From NCBI GenBank assembly GCA_902490365.1, contig CABUDQ010000022.1, positions 1 through 33,653 of the forward strand: DNA of 33,653 nucleotides, written 5' to 3'. This DNA comes from an uncultured Collinsella sp. Its GTDB lineage: Bacteria > Actinomycetota > Coriobacteriia > Coriobacteriales > Coriobacteriaceae. Shown piece after piece: positions 25,476-33,653 of this stretch (the first letter of the stretch is position 1; the number at the start of each line of letters is the position of its first letter). The notes beneath the pieces were generated by a model. The model was given only the letters and a program-made list of their open reading frames with translations. It was not told where the DNA came from and did not search any database. The position numbers were made by a program, and so were the translations under genes.

Positions 25476-26002
25476 CTTCTAGTTCCCCCTCGTAGTCGTT
25501 TGAACGTTCGGGATACTTTAGCACAGTGGAGCGCCAGGCGCGACCGCATCACGGTAAAACTCGACTGCGCCGCTATGATTTACAGGATGGTTACATGGGG
25601 GAGGGGTGACCTTACCTGATGGCTCGCATCCGATCTGCCTCTGCCTTTGCTTGTTTCCAGGGTCGAATGCGGCCGTTTACGAGGCTATCGTAGCCACGCG
25701 TGATGGCGCACTGGATGCGATCTTCGCGTTCCCGTATAGAGGCAGCGCGGCGCTGCGCCAGTTGTCTTTGGCTCCATATTTACCTCAAGGTTTCAGAGGC
25801 TTTGTTGCGCAATAAATTTGACTTCGATCCGTTTGCCGCGCAGCCAAAGCGCCCCACCTCTCATTTGTTGCCGTCTGTGGGAGCGTGTCCCTCGTTTATC
25901 CTCTCTAGACCTCACGACCCGGTACTTAAACGGTATGATTGAAAGGCATGTTTGCATCGACCCGATGCGAATAAAAAGGCCCGAACCCTTGGAGTGTGTC
26001 CT
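25476..26002. other. Upstream region of the BREX locus
   Basis: Holds the serC promoter side and, on the plus strand, TATGATT-like -10 elements near 25574 and 25934 that could serve the small ORF and the brx operon. I cannot pair either with a good -35. No repeat or attachment site was seen. Confidence 0.35.
25606..25815 (+). CDS. Small hypothetical ORF between serC and brxA
   Basis: 69 codons from GTG 25606 with a very good ribosome site (GGGGGAGGG). The protein begins MTLPDGSHPICLCLCLFPGS and has no recognised domain. It sits where some BREX loci carry a regulator, but nothing in it looks like a DNA-binding fold. It may be a chance frame; confidence is low. Confidence 0.25.
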   Translation: MTLPDGSHPICLCLCLFPGSNAAVYEAIVATRDGALDAIFAFPYRGSAALRQLSLAPYLPQGFRGFVAQ

Positions 26003-26674
26003 GTGGATAACACCGACAAAATATCGCTGGGAGGCGTGCTCACGCGCGAGCAGTTTTTGCTGTCCGAGATGCGCATCGTCGCCGCGCTGCGCTTGGACGG
26101 TGTGAGCGATGACGACATCATCGCACGCGTTAAGCACGACAACCTGTTTCAGTATCCCACCGAGCGCATGCTGGCCAATCGCGCCAGCGTGTGCCTGCGC
26201 CGCTTTGATGCCGTGGCGCTCGACGAGGCGCAGTGCACTGCCCGCGGTATCGACAAAGATGCTGCCGACCAAGCGGTCATGCGCATTATGGACCTGATCG
26301 CCAACGGCATGCCCGATCAGGCGGCCCAGGCAAACCTGTTTGCCATGATGTGTCGCTACACCATGGTTCGCGAGCTCATCCAGGTGGAGATCGGTGAGCG
26401 TATGGCCAGCTTCGACTACACCTTTACCGACGTTGACCTCAACGCGTTTGTCACCCGTTTTCAGGTTGAGCATGCCGAGGCCGCCAAATGGTCAGACGCC
26501 ACGCTGGGCCGTATAAAAAGCACCCTGCGCCAGATCTTGCGTGGCGCCGGTTTTAAGGCATCGCAGCGCACCGACGCGCTCCAACCCCTGCTGCTCGACC
26601 CCGATGTAGAACAGGCCATCCGCGACCTCGGCGACATGGACGCTCTGGCCGCGCTCACCGGGCAGGTGATGTAG
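26003..26674 (+). CDS. brxA: BrxA, BREX type 1 protein (DUF1819)
   Basis: 223 aa from the GTG at 26003, which has TTGGAG eight bases upstream and gives VDNTDKISLGGVLTREQFL. A TTG at 25952 would add 17 unlikely residues. DUF1819 features: an N-terminal LLSEMRIVAALRLDGVSDDDI helix region, the central helices MDLIANGMPDQAAQANLFAMMCRY, and the C-terminal SDATLGRIKSTLRQILRGAGF followed by a short acidic end. BrxA is a small helical protein, compared to NusB, required for or modulating BREX defence. It is the first gene of the operon, with brxB 3 bases downstream. Confidence 0.88.
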   Translation: MDNTDKISLGGVLTREQFLLSEMRIVAALRLDGVSDDDIIARVKHDNLFQYPTERMLANRASVCLRRFDAVALDEAQCTARGIDKDAADQAVMRIMDLIANGMPDQAAQANLFAMMCRYTMVRELIQVEIGERMASFDYTFTDVDLNAFVTRFQVEHAEAAKWSDATLGRIKSTLRQILRGAGFKASQRTDALQPLLLDPDVEQAIRDLGDMDALAALTGQVM

Positions 26675-26677
26675 CCC

Positions 26678-27301
26678 ATGACAATAAACCAGCCGCACAT
26701 TCGCCCGCGCAACCGCGCCGAGCGCATCCATGAGGACTTTGACCATCGCCGCGAAGCGCTGCGCGAGCGTCTGCAAGACCAGGACTTCTTGGCCAATAAG
26801 GGCATTGGCAACGAGATCGGCTTCTACACGTTTTGCTACGATCCTTCGCTGGAGTTTGAGTGCCGCGCCTACGTGGACGAGCTCATGGCAGATGCCCAGT
26901 CCGGCAAGCTGCCGTGCAATTTGCAGGTCTTTAACCTGTACGACGTGATGCTCGATATCTGCGAGCAGCGCCGCATCCTTCGTGCGATACCCCGGCGTGA
27001 AGCAAAGGTTGGCTCGGAGGCCCAGATCAAAGAGCTCCAGAAGCCCTGCAGCTCCAAGAGCTTTGCCCAATACCTCCTGGAGCATACCCAGCCTCACCAG
27101 CCTGGAGACGTGATCTTGCTCACTGGCGTGGGCGAGGTCTTTCCGCTACTGCGCGTGCACAACCTGCTCAACGACATGCTTGCCGATTTTGGCACCGTGC
27201 CCGTTGTCGTCATGTATCCCGGCAGCTTTGACGGCCGCCAGCTCAAGTTGTTCAACAAAGAGAACGCCAGCAACTACTACCGCGCGTTCGATATCTCTTA
27301 G
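26678..27301 (+). CDS. brxB: BrxB, BREX type 1 protein (DUF1788)
   Basis: 207 aa, normal for BrxB. Recognisable segments are GNEIGFYTFCYDPSLEFE, a helical middle, DVILLTGVGEVFPLLRVHNLLNDM, and the C-terminal VPVVVMYPGSFDGRQLKLF, close to the end of most DUF1788 proteins. Its biochemical role in BREX is not established. It starts 3 bases after brxA, and its stop overlaps the TAGGAG ribosome site of brxC, so the three genes are translationally linked. Confidence 0.9.
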   Translation: MTINQPHIRPRNRAERIHEDFDHRREALRERLQDQDFLANKGIGNEIGFYTFCYDPSLEFECRAYVDELMADAQSGKLPCNLQVFNLYDVMLDICEQRRILRAIPRREAKVGSEAQIKELQKPCSSKSFAQYLLEHTQPHQPGDVILLTGVGEVFPLLRVHNLLNDMLADFGTVPVVVMYPGSFDGRQLKLFNKENASNYYRAFDIS

Positions 27302-27310
27302 GAGCGACAG

Positions 27311-30300
27311 ATGATCATCCAAGACCTGTTTTCCAAGGACATCAACCGTTCCATCAACGGTGTCGTCAAGGTACAAGACGCCAGCGACGAATCGGTGCGC
27401 CAGGAGCTCGACGAGTACGTGGTGACGCGCGAGCTGCAGGGTCATTTTGCGCACTTCTTCGAGGCGTACGATAAGGCGCTCGACGTTCCCACCGACAACA
27501 TGGGCGTGTGGATTAGCGGCTTCTTTGGCTCCGGTAAATCGCACTTCCTCAAGATGCTCTCGTATCTGCTGCAAAACGACGAGATTGCCGGCAAGCGCGC
27601 CGTCGATTACTTTGATGGCAAGATTTCCGACCCCATCGTAGCCGCCAGGGTTCGTCGTTGCTGCGAGGTTCCCACCGAGGCGATCCTGTTTAACATCGAC
27701 AGCAAGGGCGGCCAGTGGAAAGAGGGCGACACCTCGCGTACGGCCCTGCTGCGCGCCTTTGAGCGCGTGTTCTTTGAGCACCTGGGCTTTTTTGGCGAGG
27801 ATCTAAAGCTCGCACGCCTGGAGCAGCATATCGACAGCAAGGGCAAGACACAGGAGTTCCGCGCTGCCTACGAGCGCATTGGCGGTGGCAACTGGCTCGA
27901 GGACCGCGAGAGCTATAGCTACTTTGAGGACGACATCGTCGAGGCCCTGCAAGAGGTGCTGGGCATGAGCGAGCAGGCCGCGCGCCACTGGTTCGACGGT
28001 ACCGAGGATGACGCCATCGCTGCCGACACCTTTGCCAAGATGGTCAAGCAGTATGCCGACAAGCGCGCCGAGGAGTGCGGCGGCGAGTTCCGCCTACTGT
28101 TCATGGCCGACGAGGTGGGTCAGTTTATTGGCTCCGATGCCGACATGAGCACGAGCCTTATGCTGTCGCTGCAGACGCTTGTCGAGGAGCTGGGCAGCCG
28201 CTGCGGTGGCCGCGTGTGGGTCATGGTGACCAGCCAGGAGGCTATCGACGAGGTCGCCATGATCGTGGGCGACGACTTCTCCAAGATTCAGGGCCGCTTT
28301 AACACGCGCCTTTCGCTCTCCAGCTCCAGCGTGGACGAGGTTATCCAGCGCCGCGTGCTGCAAAAGAACGATGCCGCCTCGGCAAAGCTCCAGCAGGACT
28401 ATGAGTCCCAGAGCACCGTGCTCAAAAACGTGTTCTCCTTTGACGGTTCGCGCAGCGACCTTATTGGCTATGCCAGCCGCAAGGACTTTACGGATAGCTA
28501 CCCGTTTGTGAACTATCAGTTTAAGGTGCTGCCCGACGTTATGACCGAGGTACGCAAGCACGGCGTTAAGGCCAAGCACATGTCCACGGGCGAGCGCTCC
28601 ATGCTCTCCGCCTTCCAGGAATCGGCCCAGGCCATCCAAGACCAAGAGGTGGGTACCCTGGTGCCGTTCTGGCGCTTTTTCGATACCATCGCCAAGGACC
28701 TGGAGCACGGCGTAATCCAGGTGGTCACGTGTGCCGAGCGTGCGGCCGAGGATGGCCATGGCCTTAAGGCCGAGGACGTTAAGGTCTTAAAGCTGCTGTA
28801 TCTGATCCGCTATATCGACTACATCAAGTCCAACGTCGAGAACATCTCCATCCTTATGGTCGACGGCATGGACGTGGACAAGGCTGCCCTTAAGGACCGC
28901 GTTAAGGAGTCGCTCGACCGCCTGGTGCGCGAGAACTACGTGGCGCGTCAGGGCGATGCGTACAACTTCCTTACCGACGAGGAGCAGGATATCTCGCGCG
29001 CCATTAGCGAGACGCCGGTGGATGCTGCCCTGATTATCGAGGGCATTAAAAAGTCGCTCTTTAGCGGTATCTATACGGCTACCAAGTTGCGCGTGGGCGC
29101 CAACGACTTTCCCTTCGACCGCTATGTAGACGATTCTGCCTATGGTGTGGCCCAGGGTGGCATGAAGCTCAATGTAGTCACGGTGGCAGATGATCTCTCG
29201 CGCGCCGACGACGCCGAGCTCGCCGTCAAGTCGGCCAATATCGCGCTGGTGGTGCTGGCAGACGACATCGACTACTTTGACGACCTGCAGAATGTGGCTA
29301 AGATCCGCAAGTATCGCAAGACCATCAACACCGAGGCCCTGGCGCCTTCGACCCAGCAGATTATCCAGGCAAAGATGAAAGAGGCTACTTACGTTGAGCG
29401 CGAGGCAGCCAAACTGCTGGAGGAGGCCGTGCTGCATGCCCGTATGGCTGTGAACGGTTCCATGGTCACGGTTCGCGCCACCAAGCCCGCCGATGTTTTT
29501 GACCAGGCCCTGTCAAAGCTGACGGATGCCATCTTTACCAAGGCCGACTACATCGCCGACCCCGCCAAGGCCGACGAGGACATTCGCGCCACGCTGCGCG
29601 GTGCCAACCAGATGGCGCTCGACGGCCAGAGCTCCCAGAACGCTCGCGCCGAGAAGGAGGTCGCGGACTTTTTGCATGCCCAGACGCGCCTGTCGCTGAA
29701 TACGACCATGGGTGACCTGCAGCGTAAGTTCCAGGGTGCTCCCTATGGCTGGCGCGAAATCGACATTGCCAACGTGGTGGCGCAGTTGGTGGTTTCGCAG
29801 CGCGCGACCATTACGGCTGCCGGCGCCAATGTTGCCCCTGCCGATTCGCGTATGGTTGCCTTCCTGCGCAAGGACGCCGACAAGGCCCAGGTGCGCGAGC
29901 GCGTTAAGATGAGCGATGAGCTCATTAAGAAGGTCAACAGGGTGCTGCGCGAGACCTTCGGTGCGAATCGTGACATTTCCAACGAGAACGAGCTTACCGC
30001 CACGGTGGTCGATACGCTTACGGGCTATAAGAGCGAGTGCGTGGAACTCACGAACAACAACTTTACGGGCTTGGCCCCGGCCTATCCGTATCCGGGCCTA
30101 AAGGTGCTGGAGGACGGCATTAAGCTGACCACGCGCCTGCTGGACAACCAGAACGACGCTCAGACGCTGTTCAACGCCTTTGTAAAGGCGCAGGACGATC
30201 TGGACGACTGGAAAGAGGACTACGACCAGGTCGTGTTCTTCTTTGAGAGCCAAAAGCCCGTCTTTGATAAGGCCGTTGAGTTTATGGGCCTTATGAAGGA

Positions 30301-30616
30301 CGAGGGCTTCTACATGGACTCTAACGCCCAAGCGGTCGAGGCCAACAAGCGCATTGAGCAGATTCTGAAGAACCCGCGTCCATACCGCGAGGTCCGCGAG
30401 CTCCACGAGCTGATGGAGCCGGTCATGGTGGCTCACAAGCAGATGGTCGATGCCAAACGCAAGGAAATGCTCGATAACATCGCTGCGCAGATGGCCAAGG
30501 TACACGAATATGCCCAGAGCCAGGACGGCTATGCCAAGCTTGCCGAGCGCGCTATCGAGAACGCCGGCCGCATGGCTAACTCGTTTGAGAGCCGCGCTCA
30601 AGCAGCAGCTGATTGA
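27311..30616 (+). CDS. brxC: BrxC ATPase of BREX type 1, frameshifted near its 3' end
   Basis: Large P-loop ATPase (DUF499/BrxC family) of the BREX complex. It opens IIQDLFSKDINRSINGVVK, typical of BrxC. Walker A GFFGSGKS is at residues 70-77 and the Walker B-like LLFMADEVGQF near 260. The readable frame gives 1101 aa and ends with the out-of-place AQAAAD. The true C-terminus continues in the next frame to 30926, which would make about 1204 aa, the family norm. The shift point lies between about 30590 and 30602. Either one base has been inserted relative to the ancestor, or the assembly has an error. If real, the truncated protein loses the conserved last ~105 residues and defence may be impaired. 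Confidence 0.88.
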   Translation: MIIQDLFSKDINRSINGVVKVQDASDESVRQELDEYVVTRELQGHFAHFFEAYDKALDVPTDNMGVWISGFFGSGKSHFLKMLSYLLQNDEIAGKRAVDYFDGKISDPIVAARVRRCCEVPTEAILFNIDSKGGQWKEGDTSRTALLRAFERVFFEHLGFFGEDLKLARLEQHIDSKGKTQEFRAAYERIGGGNWLEDRESYSYFEDDIVEALQEVLGMSEQAARHWFDGTEDDAIAADTFAKMVKQYADKRAEECGGEFRLLFMADEVGQFIGSDADMSTSLMLSLQTLVEELGSRCGGRVWVMVTSQEAIDEVAMIVGDDFSKIQGRFNTRLSLSSSSVDEVIQRRVLQKNDAASAKLQQDYESQSTVLKNVFSFDGSRSDLIGYASRKDFTDSYPFVNYQFKVLPDVMTEVRKHGVKAKHMSTGERSMLSAFQESAQAIQDQEVGTLVPFWRFFDTIAKDLEHGVIQVVTCAERAAEDGHGLKAEDVKVLKLLYLIRYIDYIKSNVENISILMVDGMDVDKAALKDRVKESLDRLVRENYVARQGDAYNFLTDEEQDISRAISETPVDAALIIEGIKKSLFSGIYTATKLRVGANDFPFDRYVDDSAYGVAQGGMKLNVVTVADDLSRADDAELAVKSANIALVVLADDIDYFDDLQNVAKIRKYRKTINTEALAPSTQQIIQAKMKEATYVEREAAKLLEEAVLHARMAVNGSMVTVRATKPADVFDQALSKLTDAIFTKADYIADPAKADEDIRATLRGANQMALDGQSSQNARAEKEVADFLHAQTRLSLNTTMGDLQRKFQGAPYGWREIDIANVVAQLVVSQRATITAAGANVAPADSRMVAFLRKDADKAQVRERVKMSDELIKKVNRVLRETFGANRDISNENELTATVVDTLTGYKSECVELTNNNFTGLAPAYPYPGLKVLEDGIKLTTRLLDNQNDAQTLFNAFVKAQDDLDDWKEDYDQVVFFFESQKPVFDKAVEFMGLMKDEGFYMDSNAQAVEANKRIEQILKNPRPYREVRELHELMEPVMVAHKQMVDAKRKEMLDNIAAQMAKVHEYAQSQDGYAKLAERAIENAGRMANSFESRAQAAAD

Positions 30617-30926
30617 GTATTGCGACCGTGCGTGCGAGAAGATTGATACCGCCATCGATGAGGAGAAGGCCCGCCAGCAGCGCGAGAGCCGCCGCGTAGA
30701 AGTCACGCCCAACGGCGAGATCGTTACCACGATCAAGGACAACGACAAGGACGCCCCGACGACCGTAAAGCCTGCGCCCGCGCCCAGGATTAAAAAGCTG
30801 CGCCTGGCCGACCTGGGTGAGCGCAAAAAGCTGGAGAGCGAAAGCGACATCGACGCCTATCTTGCCCAGCTCCGCGTGCGCTTGCTTGCCGAGCTGCAGG
30901 GCAACGACGCCATCCGCCTGAGCTAA
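30597..30926 (+). pseudogene. brxC: Detached 3' part of brxC in the +1 frame
   Basis: Codons from CTC-AAG-CAG-CAG onward read LKQQLIEYCDRACEKID, then PAPAPRIKKLRLADLGE, LESESDIDAYLAQLRVRLLAEL and QGNDAIRLS. This is the conserved end of BrxC, where ESEEDIDAY-type and RIRL-type motifs are usual. It has no start codon of its own at the junction; the in-frame ATG at 30450 lies within the upstream brxC frame and would give unrelated residues first. Removing one base around 30592-30598 restores a continuous protein. Confidence 0.85.
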
Positions 30927-30956
30927 CCAAGAACCACCGGGGAAGGGCAGACCGCC

Positions 30957-33470
30957 ATGAACGATACCGCCATCAAGAACTACTGCATCTGGGCCCGCAA
31001 CGAGCTCATCGCCGGCGTCGAGGCCCGCATGAGGCTCTACGGCGTGACCGAGGGCGCCGAGCCCGCCGGCGCCACGGCGGTGGGCGGGCGCGCCCTGTCC
31101 CCGGAGGAGACCGGGTGGCGCGACGCCCTGCTGCGCGCCGGCGCCGAGGAGGGCTTCGCCCGCCTGCGCGACCGCGCCGCCTACACCTGGTTCAACCGCA
31201 TCGCCGCCGTGCGCTACATGGAGGTCCACGACTTCCTGCCCTCCCGCGTGCGCATGTTCACCCGCCCCGCGGCGGACGGCTCCTGGGAGCTGGGCAGCCA
31301 GGCCGCGGACGAGGCGCTCGACGTGGAGATCGAGGGCGCCGACCCGGTGCGCGTCGCCGAGCTCAAGCAGGCCGGCGAGGACGGGCCGCTGTTCCGCTAC
31401 CTGTTCCTGGCCCAGTGCGCCGAGCTCTCAGGGTGCCTGCCCGGCGTGTTCCAGCCCGTGGACGCCTGCATGGCGCTGCTGCTGCCGGCCAACCTCATGG
31501 ACCCCGACGGCGTCGTCGGACGCATGGTGGGCGACATTCCTGAGGAGGACTGGCGGAACGTCCAGATCCTGGGCTGGATGTACCAGTACTACAACTCCGA
31601 GGTCAAGGACGCCTTCTTCGCCTCCAAGGCCAAGGAGACGCCGGACACCATAGGCCCGGCCACCCAGCTGTTCACGCCCGACTGGATCGTGCGCTACATG
31701 GTGCAGAACTCGCTGGGGCGCCTGTGGATGCTCAACAACCCCGCGAGCCCCCTGCGCGGCGAGATGGAGTACTACGTCGAGCCCGACTCCGGGCACGAGG
31801 ACTTCATCAGGATCGCCGGTCCCGAGGACATCTCCCTGTGCGACCCGGCCTGCGGCTCGGGCCACATCCTGGTCTACGCCTTCGAGCTGCTTTCCAAGAT
31901 GTACCTGGAGCGCGGCTACCGCGAGCGCGAGATCCCCGGGCTCGTCCTGTCCAAGAACCTGCACGGCATGGAGATCGACCCCCGCGCCGCCCAGATCGCG
32001 CGCCTGGCGCTGGCCATGTGCGCCCGCGGGCTGGACCGCCGCTTCTTCGGCCGCGGCGTGCGGGCCGACATCGCCGTGCTCGCGCCGGTCGCGCTGGGGG
32101 AGGGCGATATCCCGCAGGGCAGCGCACTCGAGAAGAAGAAGGACCTCCTCGACGCCCTGGCGCACCTGGACGAGGTTGGCTCGCTGCTCGCCCCGGGCGA
32201 GGGCGACCTCGCCGCGATCCGAGACGCGATGGCGCTGGCCGGCGACGGCGGCCTGTTCGGCAGCAGCTCCAAGGAGAGGCTCCAGCGCGCCCTTTCCACC
32301 TGCGAGACCCTGGCCCGCCGTCACGACTGCGTGGTGGCCAACCCGCCCTACATGGGAAGCTCCAGCTTCGGCCCCTTCATGTCCAGGTGGGTCAAGAAGA
32401 ACTACCCCGACGTCAAGAGCGACCTGTGCACGTGCTTCATCGAGCGCGGGTTCAACCTGGCGAAGGACCGCGGCTACGCGGCCATGATCACCATGCAGAG
32501 CTGGATGTTCCTGGGCAGCTTCGAGAAGATGCGCTCCTCGCTCATCGGGAGCAAGTCGATCCTGTCCATGCTGCACCTGGGGCCCCGCGCGTTCGACGCC
32601 ATCGGCGGCGAGGTCGTCAACGTAACTGCTGATGTCGTCTACAACGGCCGCGCGGCATGCGAGGGCGCCTACGTGCGCCTCGTCGACATCAACGGCAGCG
32701 AGGCCAAGCGCCAGAAGGCCCTCGAGGCGATCGGCAACTCCGACTGCGGCTGGTTCTACCGCCGCGACGCCGAGACCTTCAAGCAGGTCCCCGGCACCCC
32801 CATAGCCTACTGGGCCAGCGACGCTTTACTTAAGGTCTTTACGAATGGCGTCAATCTCAGATCGCTTGCTCCTGTAAAAAAGGGGCTTGGTTCAGGTGAC
32901 AAAAACGCCTTTATTCGTTGTTGGTGGGAAGTCTCTTCTTCTAGCTTCTCGATGCGGGATGCTGGTGGTTGGACAAGCGGTCTCACTAGAAATAAATGGT
33001 ATCCATTAAACAAAGGTGGTAGGTATCGTAGATGGTACGGCAACGATGAATATGTTGTTAACTGGGAAAATAACGGAGAAGCGATTTGCTCGTCGCCTAC
33101 TGCATATCCAAGGAGTAAAGAAATTTATTTTAAAGAATGTGTCTCTTGGTCTAACGTTGCTACGGGATTACTGTCGGCAAGATGGAAACCGGCGGGCCAT
33201 ATCTTTGAAGCAAGTGGTCCATCTATATTCGGAGAGAAAAGTAGCTTGCTTAGCATTATCGCCCTACTGAACTCGAGTGTTACTTCGTACATCTCTTCAG
33301 TTTTGGCTCCAGGTCTTCATTTTGAAGTTGGGCAGATTTCTCTTTTGCCGGTCATTGCTTTCGATCAAGAACTGACAGTAGGACCAACTACAGACAACCT
33401 TTTAATGTCAAAATCTGATTGGGACTCGCTTGAAACCTCTTGGGATTTCAAACGCCATCCGTTGGTGTAG
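30957..33470 (+). CDS. pglX: PglX-type BREX adenine methyltransferase, C-terminally truncated
   Basis: N6-adenine DNA methyltransferase that marks host DNA in BREX. It begins MNDTAIKNYCIWARNELI, with LFTPDWIVRYMVQNSLG before the domain. SAM motif I is CDPACGSGHILVYAFELL near residue 295 and catalytic motif IV NPPYMGSSSFGPF near 461. It has 837 aa, whereas PglX proteins are usually about 1200; the stop falls just after DWDSLETSWDFKRHPL, a motif after which the C-terminal domain normally continues. Bases 30957 to ~32815 are very GC-rich, richer than brxABC; from there to the stop they are AT-rich with different codon use. So the specificity region looks exchanged. The other frames downstream do not continue the protein. 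Confidence 0.88.
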   Translation: MNDTAIKNYCIWARNELIAGVEARMRLYGVTEGAEPAGATAVGGRALSPEETGWRDALLRAGAEEGFARLRDRAAYTWFNRIAAVRYMEVHDFLPSRVRMFTRPAADGSWELGSQAADEALDVEIEGADPVRVAELKQAGEDGPLFRYLFLAQCAELSGCLPGVFQPVDACMALLLPANLMDPDGVVGRMVGDIPEEDWRNVQILGWMYQYYNSEVKDAFFASKAKETPDTIGPATQLFTPDWIVRYMVQNSLGRLWMLNNPASPLRGEMEYYVEPDSGHEDFIRIAGPEDISLCDPACGSGHILVYAFELLSKMYLERGYREREIPGLVLSKNLHGMEIDPRAAQIARLALAMCARGLDRRFFGRGVRADIAVLAPVALGEGDIPQGSALEKKKDLLDALAHLDEVGSLLAPGEGDLAAIRDAMALAGDGGLFGSSSKERLQRALSTCETLARRHDCVVANPPYMGSSSFGPFMSRWVKKNYPDVKSDLCTCFIERGFNLAKDRGYAAMITMQSWMFLGSFEKMRSSLIGSKSILSMLHLGPRAFDAIGGEVVNVTADVVYNGRAACEGAYVRLVDINGSEAKRQKALEAIGNSDCGWFYRRDAETFKQVPGTPIAYWASDALLKVFTNGVNLRSLAPVKKGLGSGDKNAFIRCWWEVSSSSFSMRDAGGWTSGLTRNKWYPLNKGGRYRRWYGNDEYVVNWENNGEAICSSPTAYPRSKEIYFKECVSWSNVATGLLSARWKPAGHIFEASGPSIFGEKSSLLSIIALLNSSVTSYISSVLAPGLHFEVGQISLLPVIAFDQELTVGPTTDNLLMSKSDWDSLETSWDFKRHPLV

Positions 33471-33478
33471 GTTGTTGT

Positions 33479-33653
33479 ATGAATAAGTCATCCATAAGGC
33501 CCTACGTGTTAAAAAGCGATCATCCGATCTTCGATGTTCCCGAAGACAAGGTTATTGCTCGCTATTTCAATTGGGATAAGACGCAGAAGTTAATTGATAA
33601 TCCGGGTATCTGGTTCTCTTGTTTTGACGCAATGTCCGATGATCGTGAGGGAG
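33479..33653 (+). CDS. DUF2971-like protein, 3'-truncated by window edge
   Basis: 58 codons are visible, from an ATG 8 bases after the pglX stop. The segment VIARYFNWDKTQKLIDNPGI followed by WFSCFDAMSDDREG resembles the start of DUF2971 proteins (a YR/YF stretch, then lWFSspdkfnDpfEg). DUF2971 genes are frequent in defence islands, but their function is not known. The composition is AT-rich, like the end of pglX, so both seem to have arrived together. pglZ would be expected here in a standard type 1 BREX order. Confidence 0.5.
   Translation, partial: MNKSSIRPYVLKSDHPIFDVPEDKVIARYFNWDKTQKLIDNPGIWFSCFDAMSDDREG

Noticed and set aside
30585..30620. Programmed ribosomal frameshifting in brxC
   Set aside because: No slippery heptamer, Shine-Dalgarno-like stimulator or pseudoknot is apparent, and BrxC proteins are not known to be made this way.

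Overview
The window looks like a chromosomal segment of a high-GC member of the Coriobacteriia, most likely Collinsella or a close relative. This rests on high-GC coding with Gram-positive style ribosome binding sites (AAAGGAG types), the gene families present, and the DUF559-like proteins I associate with this group. No rRNA, tRNA or CRISPR array was seen, so the placement is an inference.

Layout. (1) 1-1410: 3' part of an M20 dipeptidase. (2) 1721-5380: pstS-pstC-pstA-pstB phosphate importer operon, closed by a clear terminator. (3) 5544-8180: Uup-like ABC-F ATPase and a Cof-type HAD phosphatase. (4) 8368-11666: a DtxR/MntR-like regulator, then on the minus strand an arsR/smtB-type repressor, a stand-alone HMA metal chaperone and a Zn/Cd P-type ATPase. 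This cassette carries three near-identical operator copies, one lying exactly between the -35 and -10 of a consensus promoter. (5) 11741-13817: a lower-GC island with a DUF559-like nuclease-fold gene flanked by four copies of an unusual repeat. (6) 13818-20301: housekeeping genes: DEDDh exonuclease, His-rich manganese/heavy-metal exporter, YaiI/YqxD protein, HdeD-like membrane protein, nitroreductase behind a DtxR-type iron box, two tandem histidine phosphatases and a DUF1015-like protein. (7) 20341-25475: M20 deacylase, a second DUF559-like gene, serA and serC. (8) 26003 to the end: a type 1 BREX phage-defence locus in the order brxA-brxB-brxC-pglX, running off the window.

How the parts work together. 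Metal homeostasis is a theme. A DtxR-family regulator with a hybrid metal site sits behind MntR-like palindromes, and a related palindrome lies in front of the putative Mn exporter. An ArsR sensor with a complete alpha-5 zinc site appears to control its own P-type ATPase. serC-serA supplies serine from 3-phosphoglycerate, with a DUF1015-like gene nearby.

The most unusual part is the BREX locus. brxC carries a +1 frameshift that splits off its last ~105 codons. pglX stops at 837 aa instead of the usual ~1200, right after a conserved DWDS-ETSWDFKRHPL-type motif. Its composition switches abruptly from very GC-rich to AT-rich near 32815, at the start of the specificity region, and the next gene is a DUF2971-like ORF rather than pglZ. 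This suggests a defence locus that is being recombined, switched or decaying. The repeat set around the DUF559-like gene at 12056-13264 is the other structure that no standard feature explains.
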